From NCBI GenBank assembly GCA_030765045.1, contig CM060969.1, forward strand, positions 46,176,216 through 46,240,215: 64,000 nt of DNA, written 5' to 3'. The stretch comes from Tenodera sinensis (lineage: Eukaryota; Arthropoda; Insecta; Mantodea; Mantidae). The translations under genes were made by a program, and so were the position numbers. The first letter of the stretch is position 1; each line of letters begins with the position of its first letter. Below, piece by piece: positions 45,501 to 55,820 of this stretch. Below the pieces are notes generated by a model. It saw nothing but the letters and a program-made list of their open reading frames with translations, made no database searches and was not told where the DNA came from.

Positions 45501-45518
45501 TGAAAAAAAAAAAAAAAA
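45501..45518 (+). repeat. poly(A) tail of the ORF1 element
   Basis: 18 A directly after CTCCACTTG, marking the 3' end of the LINE-like unit. Confidence 0.85.
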
Positions 45519-45520
45519 AA

Positions 45521-45615
45521 CACTGTTAAACGAGTAACAACATTAGCCAATGGGCAAGGCTACCGATATGACCTCTCCAGTTAAAGGCGGGATATAAATG
45601 GAACAATGAAAAAAA
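45521..45615 (+). mobile_element. SINE family A, 3' part
   Basis: CACTGTTAAACGAGTAACAAC corresponds to CAGTGTAACCGAGTGAACATC of family A. GCTACCGATATGACCTCTCC and TAAAGGCGGGATATAAATGG form the family tail seen also at 27500 and 38860. Confidence 0.65.
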
Positions 45616-45839
45616 AATCATTTTAAAACCAGCTAACGTTTAAGTCGTTAATTAATATTATTAGCACATGTTAGGACTGTGATCTATCCTACTTTGGAAT
45701 TCCTTAAGTATAACAATTAATATTCACAATGTTTGTTGCTACTAATATTGCGTGTGAATAACAATAAAACGTTATCCATTTTCAACTATGTATTTACTGG
45801 AAGTTTATGTTGTAGTTTCTTACTGTATTCCAGGAACGA

Positions 45840-46320
45840 GCGAGATGGATCCGCACCTAACATTCTGGAGGTCGTGGATCGATTCTCGTTTCCGATCTTC
45901 AGGACCCTAGGGGTTTTCCGGGAGAGTAGACGAATGCTGGGAGAGATAATTACACCCTTACACTCTCCGAAATTCCCGCCCTTTCATTTCATTTCATTAA
46001 TAATTTCATTCATCCTTCATTCCGTTGGTTCTTTCAGGGTCGCATGCGTTAGTGAAGGTGTTAAGTATAGCTTGGCAGGGACGATATGCGTTCCGTCCCC
46101 CGTTGTCGGTGGGACCCTGGGAGTGGTATATGGAGGCGTTGGAGCCCGCCGGAGTCTCCCCGAGCGCCACGTAAGACCTCAGAGTCGTCAAACTTGGTAA
46201 ACCTTAGGGACCTCTGCAATATATGTGCCGTTAGTGTGGTTCTGGCTGCCCGACGTGCCCTCTCACTTTATCCTTCCTCCCGAGGGTGCCTCCTTGGGGG
46301 CATAGTTATAATAGTAAGCA
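45840..46320 (+). mobile_element. SINE-like element, family C relative
   Basis: GAACGAGCGAGATGGATCCGC and GGTCGTGGATCGATTCTCG look like tRNA-type boxes. TAGGGGTTTTCCGGGAGAG, TTCATTCATCCTTCATTCCG, TTCTTTCAGGGTCGCATGCG and a GC-rich 3' half parallel the layout of family C. Sequence identity with family C is low except around CTTTCAGG. Confidence 0.5.
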
Positions 46321-46359
46321 CACTGACGAACCACCTCCGCATCTCTCCTCTTCCTACAC

Positions 46360-47605
46360 CTACTTCTGTATTCCACGCATTCTATACCCAGATTTCACTA
46401 GATATGCATGTTTTGAAGGGCTTGTACCCAAAAATGATACATGTGTTGCTGTGTTGCAACGCAAAAACCCAAGGTTGGTCTAGGTGGCTCAGTTGGTTAA
46501 TGCTGGCCTACTGATCCCAAGGTCACAGGTTCAAACCCGATGGTTTTTAAGTATGCTTAAAAACGTCACCTGCATGTCAGTAGAGTTACTGGCATGTAGA
46601 ACTACTCCTGAGGGACAAAATTCCTACACACCGGCGACGTTGATGTGAACCTGGCAATTGAAAGCGCCGTTAAACAACAAAAATGAAGTGATCGATAAAT
46701 ACTGAACATGCTATTTAGATGCAGCATCTTCTAAATCTGCGACACGAAAATATTCAATAAAATCTCTCCATACCGAACTACACTTTGCATGATACATTTT
46801 TATAAACTTCCGATTTTCTAAATAATGACTATGGAGTTTGACTAAAATATCATATGTTCCATGAGTTGCTTACTTGGATTTTTGTCAATTTTATTGTTTT
46901 AAATATACTTTAATAATTTACAACAAAATGGAGGATGATGGAACATTTTTAGCCTGGCATTCATTAATTGGTCGTATAAGTTGACTTAAAATGCCTATTT
47001 TCACCTATGTTTAAGATATTTTCACGTCAGGTAAAATGTATAACTCGAATTTTCTTGGAATAGTATTTGAATCCTCTTCATTGCGAGGGAATTTTGTATA
47101 ACTTTGTATAACCGGCAAACTAATGTATACTTAGACAAAAACGACTACACAAAAAATTTAAATACATTTAAAAGACAATATTTATTTAAAAACAGCTTTT
47201 TTGTGGCATTAGACAATTTCAATATATGTACTTACTCGACGTAAGTAGGTATTTTCACCAAAAGCGCTAAGATTATTCTAATATACAAATACAAGGTTTG
47301 AGTTTTTCGATATTTTGTATTTTTAGAGTGCTTTCCTTACTCGATTGTTTCTTATGGTGTGATGGAAAGACGTAACATTTCCAGGCCAGCTTATAGCAAC
47401 TAGTTTTAAACTTCTGACCTCGGGATCCATTTCGCACATCTTCAAAAAAAATGTGTAATGAAGCTATTGCCTTAAAGTTTTGAATCGATTAAATTAATTA
47501 GGCAAAACAGAAAGGGAAAAAAATTTAATAATAATAATTGTGGAAACCATATGAAATATGACAGTAGGTAGGGTAGTAATGTGAATGTATCATACCAGAT
47601 ATCTT
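46360..47605 (+). mobile_element. H-family repeat, diverged plus copy split by a SINE
   Basis: 46364-46470 has TCTGTATTCCACGCATTC and CAGATTTCACTAGATATGC with TTTTGAAGGGC. After the SINE at 46472-46690 the family resumes with AATCTGCGACACGAAAATAT and runs to AGGGTAGTAATGTGAATGTA then CATACCAGAT. The later blocks are quite diverged and locally duplicated (two AAGATATTTTC-type regions). Confidence 0.62.
46472..46690 (+). mobile_element. tRNA-derived SINE, family E, nested in an H copy
   Basis: Head GGTCTAGGTGGCTCAGTTGG and B box AGGTTCAAACCCGATGG are followed by ACGTCACCTGCATGTCAG, CACACCGGCGACGTTGATG and GAAAGCGCCGTTAAACAAC with an A-rich end. CAAAAAC on the left and CAAAAAT on the right may be remnants of the target duplication. 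The insert separates H blocks that are adjacent elsewhere. Confidence 0.7.
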
Positions 47606-48086
47606 AAAACATTAACATGAAGTCACTTCATTTACAATGCCGTTAGCATCACTGAGCAGCAGATAAGAGCAAATAAAAATAGCTATCTTCATTTTAGTGG
47701 TAATGAATACTGTGAATTGTTAAGGTTATCATGTAGCATAACAACATTAAGGTTATGTCATCAATAAAGAAAGCTGTCTGCTGAGGATTACGCATTTCGT
47801 ACCAAAGTTTTGGTTACTGAACGCGTTTTGCAGTGAGCATGGGTAAAGTATTGCAAATTATAAATGTTAGGCTAATCCCATAATGGGATATAATATAATA
47901 AATTCAATTCAGTCTAGGAGCTATTGCCACGGTAACATTTCTTTTCTACAGCAATGTTGTGTGATCATTTATTACAATTACATAAATGATTACACATAAG
48001 CCCTTTCAGCTAATATAAGGCCACATTGGTAACCCATTCACCAAGCACAATCGAGGTTAATCGTTAGTTTAATCTAGTTGTCGGCT
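47606..48086. other. unassigned spacer
   Basis: No gene or repeat partner was recognised. Confidence 0.35.
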
Positions 48087-48345
48087 GTTGTTGTTGTTGT
48101 TGTTGTTGTTGTTGTAGTGTTTAACGCCCGCTTTTACTACTACGGCACCGCAGGCGGTGACACTGATGATACATGAAGATGGAGCACCGGTGGAATTAGA
48201 TGGTGGGGGAAACCGGAGTACCCGGAGAAAACCCGCCCTGACGCCGCTTCGTCCACCACGAATACCACATGCGGGTCCCTGGGATTGAACCCGGGCCACC
48301 TAGGTGGTAGGCGAGCGCGCTAACCGCTCGGCCACGGCGCCGCCT
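48087..48345 (-). mobile_element. tRNA-derived SINE, family D, well preserved
   Basis: On the minus strand the head reads GCGCCGTGGCCGAGCGGTTA with B box CGGGTTCAATCCCAGG, serine/leucine-tRNA-like. The body has GTGGTGGACGAAGCGGCG, GGGCGGGTTTTCTCCGGG and CACCGCCTGCGGTGCCGTAG. It ends GCGGGCGTTAAACACTAC and a (CAA)n tail of about 9 units. Both polymerase III boxes look intact. Confidence 0.8.
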
Positions 48346-48357
48346 AGTTGTCGGCGG

Positions 48358-48461
48358 GCCACTCACTCACTCACTCACTCACTCACTCACTCACTCACTC
48401 ACTCACTCACTCACTCACTCACTCACTCACTCACTCACTCACTCACTCACTCACTCACTCG
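48358..48461. repeat. (CACT)n microsatellite
   Basis: About 26 uninterrupted CACT units right next to the SINE head. There are no spacers, so it is not a CRISPR array. Confidence 0.97.
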
Positions 48462-48477
48462 CTCATTAACTGATCGT

Positions 48478-49232
48478 TTTTACTTTCCCCACTACATGCA
48501 CTGCTGGTAGGAAAGGTATTTATTGCATCCTATTTAAAAAGCCCATATGGATATTTCACTGGAAACAACGTTTTGAGGTTCCTTCAGGTTAAAAGTATTT
48601 CTAGAATAATAACTTTCAAAGATGCGAAGCGGAAATTTTCAAGAACCAAAATTCTCCACTCCAGACCAAACTTTACTCGGGAGATTTTAAAAAAAAGTGA
48701 GTTTCTTAAGAAGTGGCACCAAACCTTTTAATTGAATTACTATATATTCAATATACTTTCATGAAAAATGAAATATATATTGAATTTTCAAGGAATAGCC
48801 TCAGAAATTCTCTTCATTCTGGAAGACTTTTGCGTGGGTAAGTGGTAAACCGCAAGAGATGGCCAGAATGTCACTATACAAAAATGTAAAAATCGTTAAA
48901 GCACATGATTTATATGAAGATTTTCGAGATCTTCATTGTTATTGGTTCCAAATTTCAAATCCTTATACTTACTCAACTGGGAAGTCATTGCTTGTTCTTT
49001 GTGCCCTGGCCATGCACAGAGAATGGGTTTGGTTAGGCATTCATAACCAACATATACGTAAACAGTTTTTGAAAATTAACTACTGCCTCGTTTTCTGTAC
49101 CTATAACAATATGCGTAATGCCTCATAAAATTATATCTGATGTGAATAGAAAAATACGGTTTTAAAATAATATTTTAGAAGCTATAAAATCTAACCTGAG
49201 TAGAGAAAGTCATAAGAATGAAACACATTAAG
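48478..49232 (+). mobile_element. H-family repeat, diverged plus copy
   Basis: Starts TTTTTACTTTCCCCACTACA, has GATATTTCACTGGAAAC with TTTTGAGGTTCC, GTGGTAAACCGCAAGAGATGG, and ends GAGTAGAGAAAGTCATAAG then GAAACACATTAAG. The GT-rich tract and its neighbours are deleted. Confidence 0.75.
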
Positions 49233-49737
49233 TTTGTATTATTTTTATTTGTTGTTTTAATCGACAATAAAATGAAGGTACAAGTCGTACATCTTAATTA
49301 ATTGGACTGTTATAGATACGCTTTACGAGCACAACAGTGTATAAATTTCAGCGTGTTTGAGATATAATAAAGCGCACTATTAAAAAGAGATACAAAATAA
49401 TGTTAAAATGTTATAGAACAGCGACGGTATATATTTTAACTTACAGATGACAGTTAACTTTAACGTCGGTTATTCTATTCGTATGAGATATTTGGAAAGG
49501 AAAGGGATAACCAGAATTTCAGCATTAGCCCCTAGCAATATTGACCTTTCCCATTAGGAGGCGTTTGTGAAATTCCACACCCAGCGGACAGCATGCAATG
49601 CCTAGGGGTAATTGACAAATTTCATCCCCGTTAACATTAGAAAGGGAATCTAAACGAGAGACTAACGCTCATGGAACCAAAGCAATGATTTGAAGATATT
49701 TTATTGTGCACAGGACCAGATATAATAATTAACTTAT
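49233..49737. other. unassigned spacer
   Basis: No gene or repeat partner was recognised. Confidence 0.35.
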
Positions 49738-50510
49738 TTTGGGTACCACAGAAAGATTATGAATGCGTTACGTAAAGGAAAAGTGAGCAGAGAAAACAAT
49801 GTGGATGTAATCGTTGGTTTGTTTTTCAATAATAGGGAAAGCTGCACGAATTGTATGTTGAAGGGCCAATAGAGAAAAAACTGTGATTGCGTTTTATAAA
49901 AGTAAAGTGAATAGAGAAAACCATGTGAATGTAATCGTTGCATTTCTATTTCAACCATAGAAAAATGTATGAATTTTATGTTGAAGGACCAGCAGAGAAG
50001 AATATGTGAATGCATTAGCGAGATGAGGAAATCATGTGAATGTAATACGTTGTGTGGTAAAATCAATAGCATAAAAACCGCCATGAAAAAAAACACATAG
50101 ATGTACCAATTTTTATTGTGACCGGTCAACCGTGCTGGAGTTTATAAACTTTATGTGTACCAACATCCACATTATATGTATACATTGCACAAATGTTATA
50201 TTGAAGAGCGAGTAGAGAGGAACATATGAATGTGTTACGTAAAAGAAAGTATCGTGTGAATATAATACGTTACATTTTTATTTCTCATAGAAAAATGTAT
50301 AAATTGTATCTATGTTGAATTGGGAGTAGAGAAGGATGTGTGAATGTCTTATGTAAAAGAAAAGCGAGTGGAGAAAAGCCTATGAATGTTACCTAGCACA
50401 GTAAAATGGATTAGCATAAAAACCTCCTTCATGAAAAAATAAATATACGTGCCGAAATTTGCGGTGACCGGTCAAGCGGTTTTGGAGATCTGCGGTTACA
50501 TACATATACA
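49738..50510. repeat. F repeat, degenerate tandem array
   Basis: Units of roughly 130 bases or more repeat AAAAGTGAGyAGAGAAAACC, ATGTGAATGTAATCGTTGC, ATTTCTATTTCAAyCATAG and AAAATGTATGAATTTTATG, then TTGAAGGrCCAGCAGAGAAG. Two longer units end with TGACCGGTCAA-CG and TTTGGAG strings (50119 and 50464) that look like the 3' end of a retroelement. It shares GAGTAGAGAAAG-CATGTGAA with the H terminus. The short array at 22985 belongs to the same set. Confidence 0.6.
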
Positions 50511-50512
50511 GG

Positions 50513-51060
50513 GTACACCGACAACGCCTAGTATCTTGTACGGGACGGCAAACTGATCGGTTTTCAAAAAGGAACCCCTGTCCGGAAATGCACGGTTTGA
50601 ACGCTGTCGCGCATCGAAATCTGAAATGGGTGTATGTTCACATTTAGTCAGTAACCCCAAAATCGAGCTGTCTACATTACAAATGGGCTTCGCACCTCAC
50701 ACACATGACTCAATACGCGCGATTGTCTGATGATTTTCAATCGCTCCGTGGACTCGAGCCATAAGGTGCGCCGCTGATATTACAGAAGTACCATACACCA
50801 CAGTCTTCATGCAACTCCACAGAAAATACTCAAAAGGTGTCAGATCTCGCGACCGTGCTGACCACGAACTGGTCCACCTCTACCAATCCATCAATCTAAA
50901 TATGCGACGTTTAGGTGATTCTACACATTTACATCAAAGTGTACTGGAGCCATGCCGGCCATTTCAGCAACTGTGTACTGGTACGAGTCGTACTGCTGTT
51001 AAAATGGAAACTTCAGACTGGAAACTAAACAAGTAACGCAGTAGAATGCGCACGAAGGAT
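50513..51060 (-). pseudogene. mariner-like element with internal deletion
   Basis: On the minus strand an N-terminal scrap, QYTVAEMAGM, near 50975 is soon followed by WIGRGGPVRGQHGREI (about 50900-50855). After frame changes come LMARVHGAIENHQTIARIES and FLKTDQFAVPYKILG. It stops at CTAGGCGTTGTCGGTGTACC, a sharp end that reads as an element terminus. The WIGRGGP block and the C-terminal helix region are what I know from mariner-like transposases of insects. The catalytic core between start and WIGRGGP is deleted, so it is a non-coding derivative. Confidence 0.5.
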
Positions 51061-51277
51061 TCTATGGAGGAATTTAGCGCATGCACAGGATCATTGTTAA
51101 GCTCAGGCCGTTCATCCCAGTAGACAGATGGATAAAGGGTTGCATACCTTCCGTATTAAGATACCCAAACGAATGTTAAATGGGAAAATGGACCTAAGAC
51201 CTTAGCAGCAATCCATTCCAAAAGCATGCCTTGCTAAGGTCTACTTTCCCATGAAGAGCAGGCTACCAAATGGGGTA

Positions 51278-51280
<3 letters not shown>

Positions 51281-51330
<50 letters not shown>
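51281..51330. repeat. (TA)n microsatellite
   Basis: About 25 TA units, followed by further TA-rich sequence to 51375. Confidence 0.95.
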
Positions 51331-51336
<6 letters not shown>

Positions 51337-51584
51337 TTACATATAGTATATCATATATCTTAATTATATAGTTATAATCGTTGGAGCTAATAACCCCTAG
51401 GAGGAAGAGAAAAGTAAAGGAATCACAAGAGGCTACAGGTCTCAGGCTACAAGGACGTACAGACTTGAACACTCGTGCCACTACTGTAACTGCCCAGAAA
51501 TTGGGATAAAAGATTGCCAACTAAACAGTTTCCTAGTCTCTACAGAGAATTCTCTTTCGTTTCAGCAAGATACGTACCATCCGT

Positions 51585-51825
51585 CCGGCACCACCATACA
51601 CCACAGAACTAAACGTGCACCTGAAAATGAAAAGATAACGGATAAACAGAGAATGATGAAAAGGAAACTATGATAAATTGGCAACCACCAAGCATTCGAC
51701 AACCGACCAGGAAAAACAGGAAAAGTCTTAAGGTCAGAGTGAATGGTTGAGGTGGGATTCGAACCCTGGAGCTCTCAGAATGCGAGCCACACACGTTACT
51801 TGGGACTAGAGCTGTAAAACTACGG
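51585..51825 (-). mobile_element. tRNA-derived SINE, family C
   Basis: On the minus strand a decayed head with B box GGGTTCGAATCCCACC is followed by TCACTCTGACCTTAAGAC, TTTTCCTGTTTTTCCTGG, TTATCATAGTTTCCTTTTC and TTTCAGGTGCACG. The order matches 40850-41382. The GC-rich 3' half is missing. Confidence 0.62.
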
Positions 51826-51842
51826 TAGTCTTCCCAGTAAAA

Positions 51843-52096
51843 TTGGTCAGTTAAGAACCTAACAGCATCACCTACATGTTAGGTGTGTTGTATACCTATT
51901 GGGCGCTACCTCATATCGATTGTGTTGAACACGTTCTGTCATGTTTTACTAGATTCCTCTAGAAATAGAAAGTGTTGAGCTTTGAACCTTCTCGAAACAC
52001 AGAGGTTCTAAGTATACTACAGTTCAGATGGAACACACTGATGGTGGTCAGTTAAGAACCTATCCACATTACCTGTATGTTAGGTGTGTTGTACAC
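51843..52096. repeat. two direct repeats of about 50 bases
   Basis: GGTCAGTTAAGAACCTAACA with ACCTACATGTTAGGTGTGTT at 51846-51897 recurs as GGTCAGTTAAGAACCTATCC with ACCTGTATGTTAGGTGTGTT at 52047-52096. About 150 bases separate them. The second copy runs into a CA/CG array (52095-52146). Confidence 0.75.
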
Positions 52097-52146
52097 ACAC
52101 ACACACGCACACACACACACGCACGCACGCACGCACACACACACAT
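52095..52146. repeat. (CA)n/(CGCA)n microsatellite
   Basis: CA units with CGCA variants interspersed, about 50 bases. Confidence 0.93.
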
Positions 52147-52723
52147 ATTAATACCTGAAACTCCAGAATACTTTGAAATGAAGTCCACAGCCATATAGAT
52201 TTTTAGTTTGGAAATGTACACAGATGTGTCAAAATACCTACTTTAATGCTTTATTGCAACAATAAATATGTTGGAAGTGAGTTTTAAATCACGTTTTACT
52301 TTTGCAAACACGCAAATCTACAAAATGTTAACCCTTAACATCAAAATATTTATGATTCCCTTAAACTACTGCACGAACCTCTTGGCTATTTTAAGTGTCT
52401 GGAAATATTTATGTGTACACCATTTCATTTCTCTCTTTAGTGTCCTTTAGTAAATCACATTTATAAGCATTCCGCACAACAATCCTAAAGTTGCTAATTC
52501 AGGAGAAGCTCTTGAAGTTCAAAATGGTCTTGCATTGCTCAAAAGTCAATCTGTGATTTGCTCACCACTACCATGACCACATGTTACTATAGCAACTATT
52601 CAGTCATCGGTGATATTTCATGTTAATGCTAGAGTTGGATGTTAAATTTGGAATAGGGTGTAATTACCAGTGTTTCATTTACAAAATTGATACAAAGCAA
52701 GGCTGAAATCAACGACTGGCTGA

Positions 52724-52724
52724 C

Positions 52725-52792
<68 letters not shown>

Positions 52793-52793
52793 G
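52724..52793. repeat. (TTGA)n microsatellite
   Basis: About 17 TTGA units directly before an H copy. Confidence 0.96.
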
Positions 52794-52795
52794 AT

Positions 52796-53075
52796 GCTTT
52801 TACTTTCTCTCTACGTAGTTATAGTAACTAGGAGAAATATTGCTTTCCATTCCTCACAAAAATTCAATATAGAGATTTTCCTAGAAATACAGTTTTTGAG
52901 GATCCCGAATTCAAAAAGCACTTTTAGAAAACAGTCCGTATGTATGTGCGTATCTGTGAACAATAAAACTAAAAAACAAAGTAATTTAAATACCAACTTT
53001 TATGTTTAAGATAAGCATCTTACAAGGATGCGACTCGAAGATTTTGAAGCCAATCCCTCTCCATTTCCATGTGTT
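52796..53075 (+). mobile_element. H-family repeat, 5' part of a plus copy
   Basis: Starts TTTTACTTTCTCTCTACG, has AGAGATTTTCCTAGAAATAC and TTTTTGAGGATCCCG, then CTGTGAACAATAAAACTAA, and stops after GGATGCGACTCGAAGATTTT. Confidence 0.8.
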
Positions 53076-53392
53076 CCAATCATAGACACTTAAAGTATCT
53101 TGACCACTCATCTGCAATATAAAAAAATATCGTGTATTGCTCACCACTTATTAGCACCACATAATAAAGCGAAACAATGAATAAAATCAAAACAAATTTC
53201 AATCTGAAGAAAGTTATTTGTAAACACTTTTGTTGAGAGTAAAAACCCACAAACCACAAAAAATAAAATATGATTTACATTAACATTGTGTGTTTTCAAA
53301 ACTGTGTACCTGCTTTATTTTTCCATGCATTTCTAAGTTTAACAAATAAATATTTGACAGAACTTTATTTTTGAAAAAATAAATAAATAACA

Positions 53393-53521
<129 letters not shown>

Positions 53522-53695
53522 TAAAATAAATTCAAAATAAACATAAACAGTGATTTTAACAGAACCACTGCAATTTTTACGAGACCTCCACTGTTTTAGA
53601 AAATCACTTATTAGCTTATTTTCACCACAAAAGTTAAACATCTATGTTCATGGTTATCCAAAGTTCAGATATTTGAATTGTATCTACTTACATTG

Positions 53696-53697
<2 letters not shown>

Positions 53698-53781
<84 letters not shown>
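53698..53781. repeat. (TTA)n microsatellite
   Basis: About 28 TTA units. It is the complement of the AAT array 180 bases upstream, so the two could pair. Confidence 0.96.
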
Positions 53782-53783
<2 letters not shown>

Positions 53784-53799
53784 TCAAGAAGTAATAGTT

Positions 53800-55470
53800 C
53801 AGTCCTAAAATATATAATTTGCTTTTTCTTGCCATTTATTTGGAACATATAGAACAGTGTGAACTAACTTGTAGATTTCATTTAGTTGTGCATATATCAC
53901 TATTTAGTGAAATTAAGGCACTGAGTACAATTTTTCCGAGATTATTGTGTTTCGAGCTTATGAATATTTTATTAGGCATTATTTAATGGGAGGTTAAATT
54001 GCAAAAATTGACACAAGCTATATTTTTAGTATTTTTGCAGTTCTACTATAATTTCATCTTTGGTTTAGTCTTTAGGCCAGTCCAAACGCTGAGTCAGTCT
54101 TTGATACTTCCAGCATGACGTGTTGTATTTGGAAGGAGGGAGAGGAGTAAATCGACCTTTGCACTGTCAGGTGGCGTTGTCATAAATTAAGACTAAATAT
54201 TGTGCACAAGAAGGGCCTACTATGCATTCACAAGACCAGGGTAATTTAATACGTGTATTATAACAAAACATTAATTTGTAACAAACAGTAAATCAATCTT
54301 TGAAATTCGGCGAGAATATCTGCTATGGATATTTTTAGCTATGCTAAGAGATCAGAATCTGGTGTTCTAGTTATGTTTTTACGTTTTATTCATTGAAGAA
54401 AAATGTTGAACGTAAATGTATATAGAGGCAAACATTGCCAAACATATGAGCGATAAATGTCCTAAGACGGGTATATTTATTTCTAGGAGCAAGTTTAAAT
54501 TCCTAAGTTCGTAAACGCTGTTTACATTTAACAATGCTTTTAAACAGCAACATCACCCCGCTATATTCCACCACCGTTTGTTACGAGTACGATGGCTCAT
54601 GGCAAGTAAAGGGGTGTGTCACAAGGTACAAAGTTCACGTAGTGCACAGGGAAGGTGAACCAAGGTCGGTTCATGTGCCTGAATTTTTACATGGCTGTTT
54701 TAGAGGACGTTTTGCCCTGTAAATTAGCACTACTCTTAAGTATGGCTACTTATAGTGTGATCAAAACAAGTGGTTTCTTCCTTTGCAAATATATGCGAGA
54801 TTGTTTTCTCTGTTTATGCTTTGGACAGCCTATTCTACGAATGACCACTTTCTCAGAAAAATACAATTTTGGGATGATAAAAATAACCTAAAGAACTGTT
54901 GTGGATAGCTGTGTTTTAGCGTAAATGAGATTAAAAAAACTTCTATTCCTTAATAAGCCTGTTCTATGAATGTATATCGGTGAAATAAAAAGACATACAT
55001 CCTTCAAAAATCACATTCTGATATCTTAAAAGTTTTCAACATACTGGGTCATGAATTTAGCAACTTTAAGTAGAAGCAACACATCCTTTGTCTGCCCTTA
55101 AATGGGACAAAATTTCACCCACTAGCCCCCTTAATAAAGGAAGAAGAAAGTTTACTTTAAAACTTGCCTAGTTTTGCCTCACAAGTATTGTGCAATGAGG
55201 AATAATGTAAATAATGAATGAATATTTCATATTCACTTCTATGCAGTACCAAGAACTGACTAGCACGAGATATGCACTCTCTGGTGAAACAGCTAAAATG
55301 CAGAAGAGATGTTTACGCATCTCCTGTAAATAGAATGAGTCACAGTACCAGGCTTTTAAATATTTCTTCCTCATGATATGATTAGACACCTAACCCCCTT
55401 TTACCTCATAACCCCTTTTACAACCACTAGGTTCGGTTCTGGAGATAACCTACCGGCCTACATTCTTTAA
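53800..55470. other. stretch without a recognised feature
   Basis: AT-rich, with no repeat partner in the window. Short frames at 54534-54891 show no motif. Confidence 0.35.
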
Positions 55471-55486
55471 TTGGGTTGCCTCGCAG

Positions 55487-55812
55487 AGTCAACAAAAGTC
55501 GGAACTTCTACATCGCAAAAAATAGTTTGTTCCTATTGAAATCACACTCACAAAAACTGGGATACAAAGAACAAAAATATGCGTGTTTTTGCTCCTATTC
55601 TGCTGGTTTCCCTTTCATTTTGCGTTCCTGTAACCATAGCACACCCTCTTTTCTGTCTATTTTACAGAAAACTTCGAGAATTCTCGCAAGCAAAAACTTT
55701 CTTTGTATAGATGTTCTTCCTCATTTGACTACAAACGCTGAGAATATTTACAAGCCTTTCCTCTCAAGGACAAAGATTCTTCTGGACAACCAGGATTCTC
55801 AAGATACGAAGG
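55487..55812 (+). other. possible isolated exon (weak)
   Basis: A frame open from 55476 to 55820 without an ATG at its start is bounded by an acceptor-like TTGGGTTGCCTCGCAG and a strong donor-like AAGGGTAAGTG. The peptide (LLKSHSQKLGYKEQKYACF ... HLTTNAENIYKPFLSRTK) is not one I recognise. No neighbouring exon was found, so chance is likely. Confidence 0.15.
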
Positions 55813-55820
55813 GTAAGTGA

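Larger units (their letters stand above)
44095..45518 (+). mobile_element. LINE-like element with ORF1 only and poly(A) tail
   Basis: The unit has a very short 5' leader, a gag-like ORF1 (44123-45116), a 3' region of about 385 bases, GC-richer than its surroundings (with AGTAGTACCTTCGGGTGAAG), and an A18 tail at 45501-45518. Endonuclease and reverse transcriptase are absent between ORF1 and the tail. Such gag-only units are known as HAL1 in mammals and HeT-A at fly telomeres. Here it could be an internally deleted copy or a real non-autonomous lineage moved by another LINE. It sits inside SINE-A sequence. Confidence 0.6.

Noticed and set aside
45275..45529. Frame after ORF1 as a possible ORF2
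   Set aside because: Only 84 codons, ends in poly-Lys from the poly(A) tail and has no endonuclease or polymerase motif. Treated as 3' region.
48358..48461. Regular array as a possible CRISPR
   Set aside because: Pure CACT units without spacers in a eukaryotic repeat setting.
49734..50129. 131-codon minus frame with repeated LHSHDFL and NIKFI blocks
   Set aside because: It is the translation of the degenerate tandem array F; the peptide repeats follow the DNA repeats.
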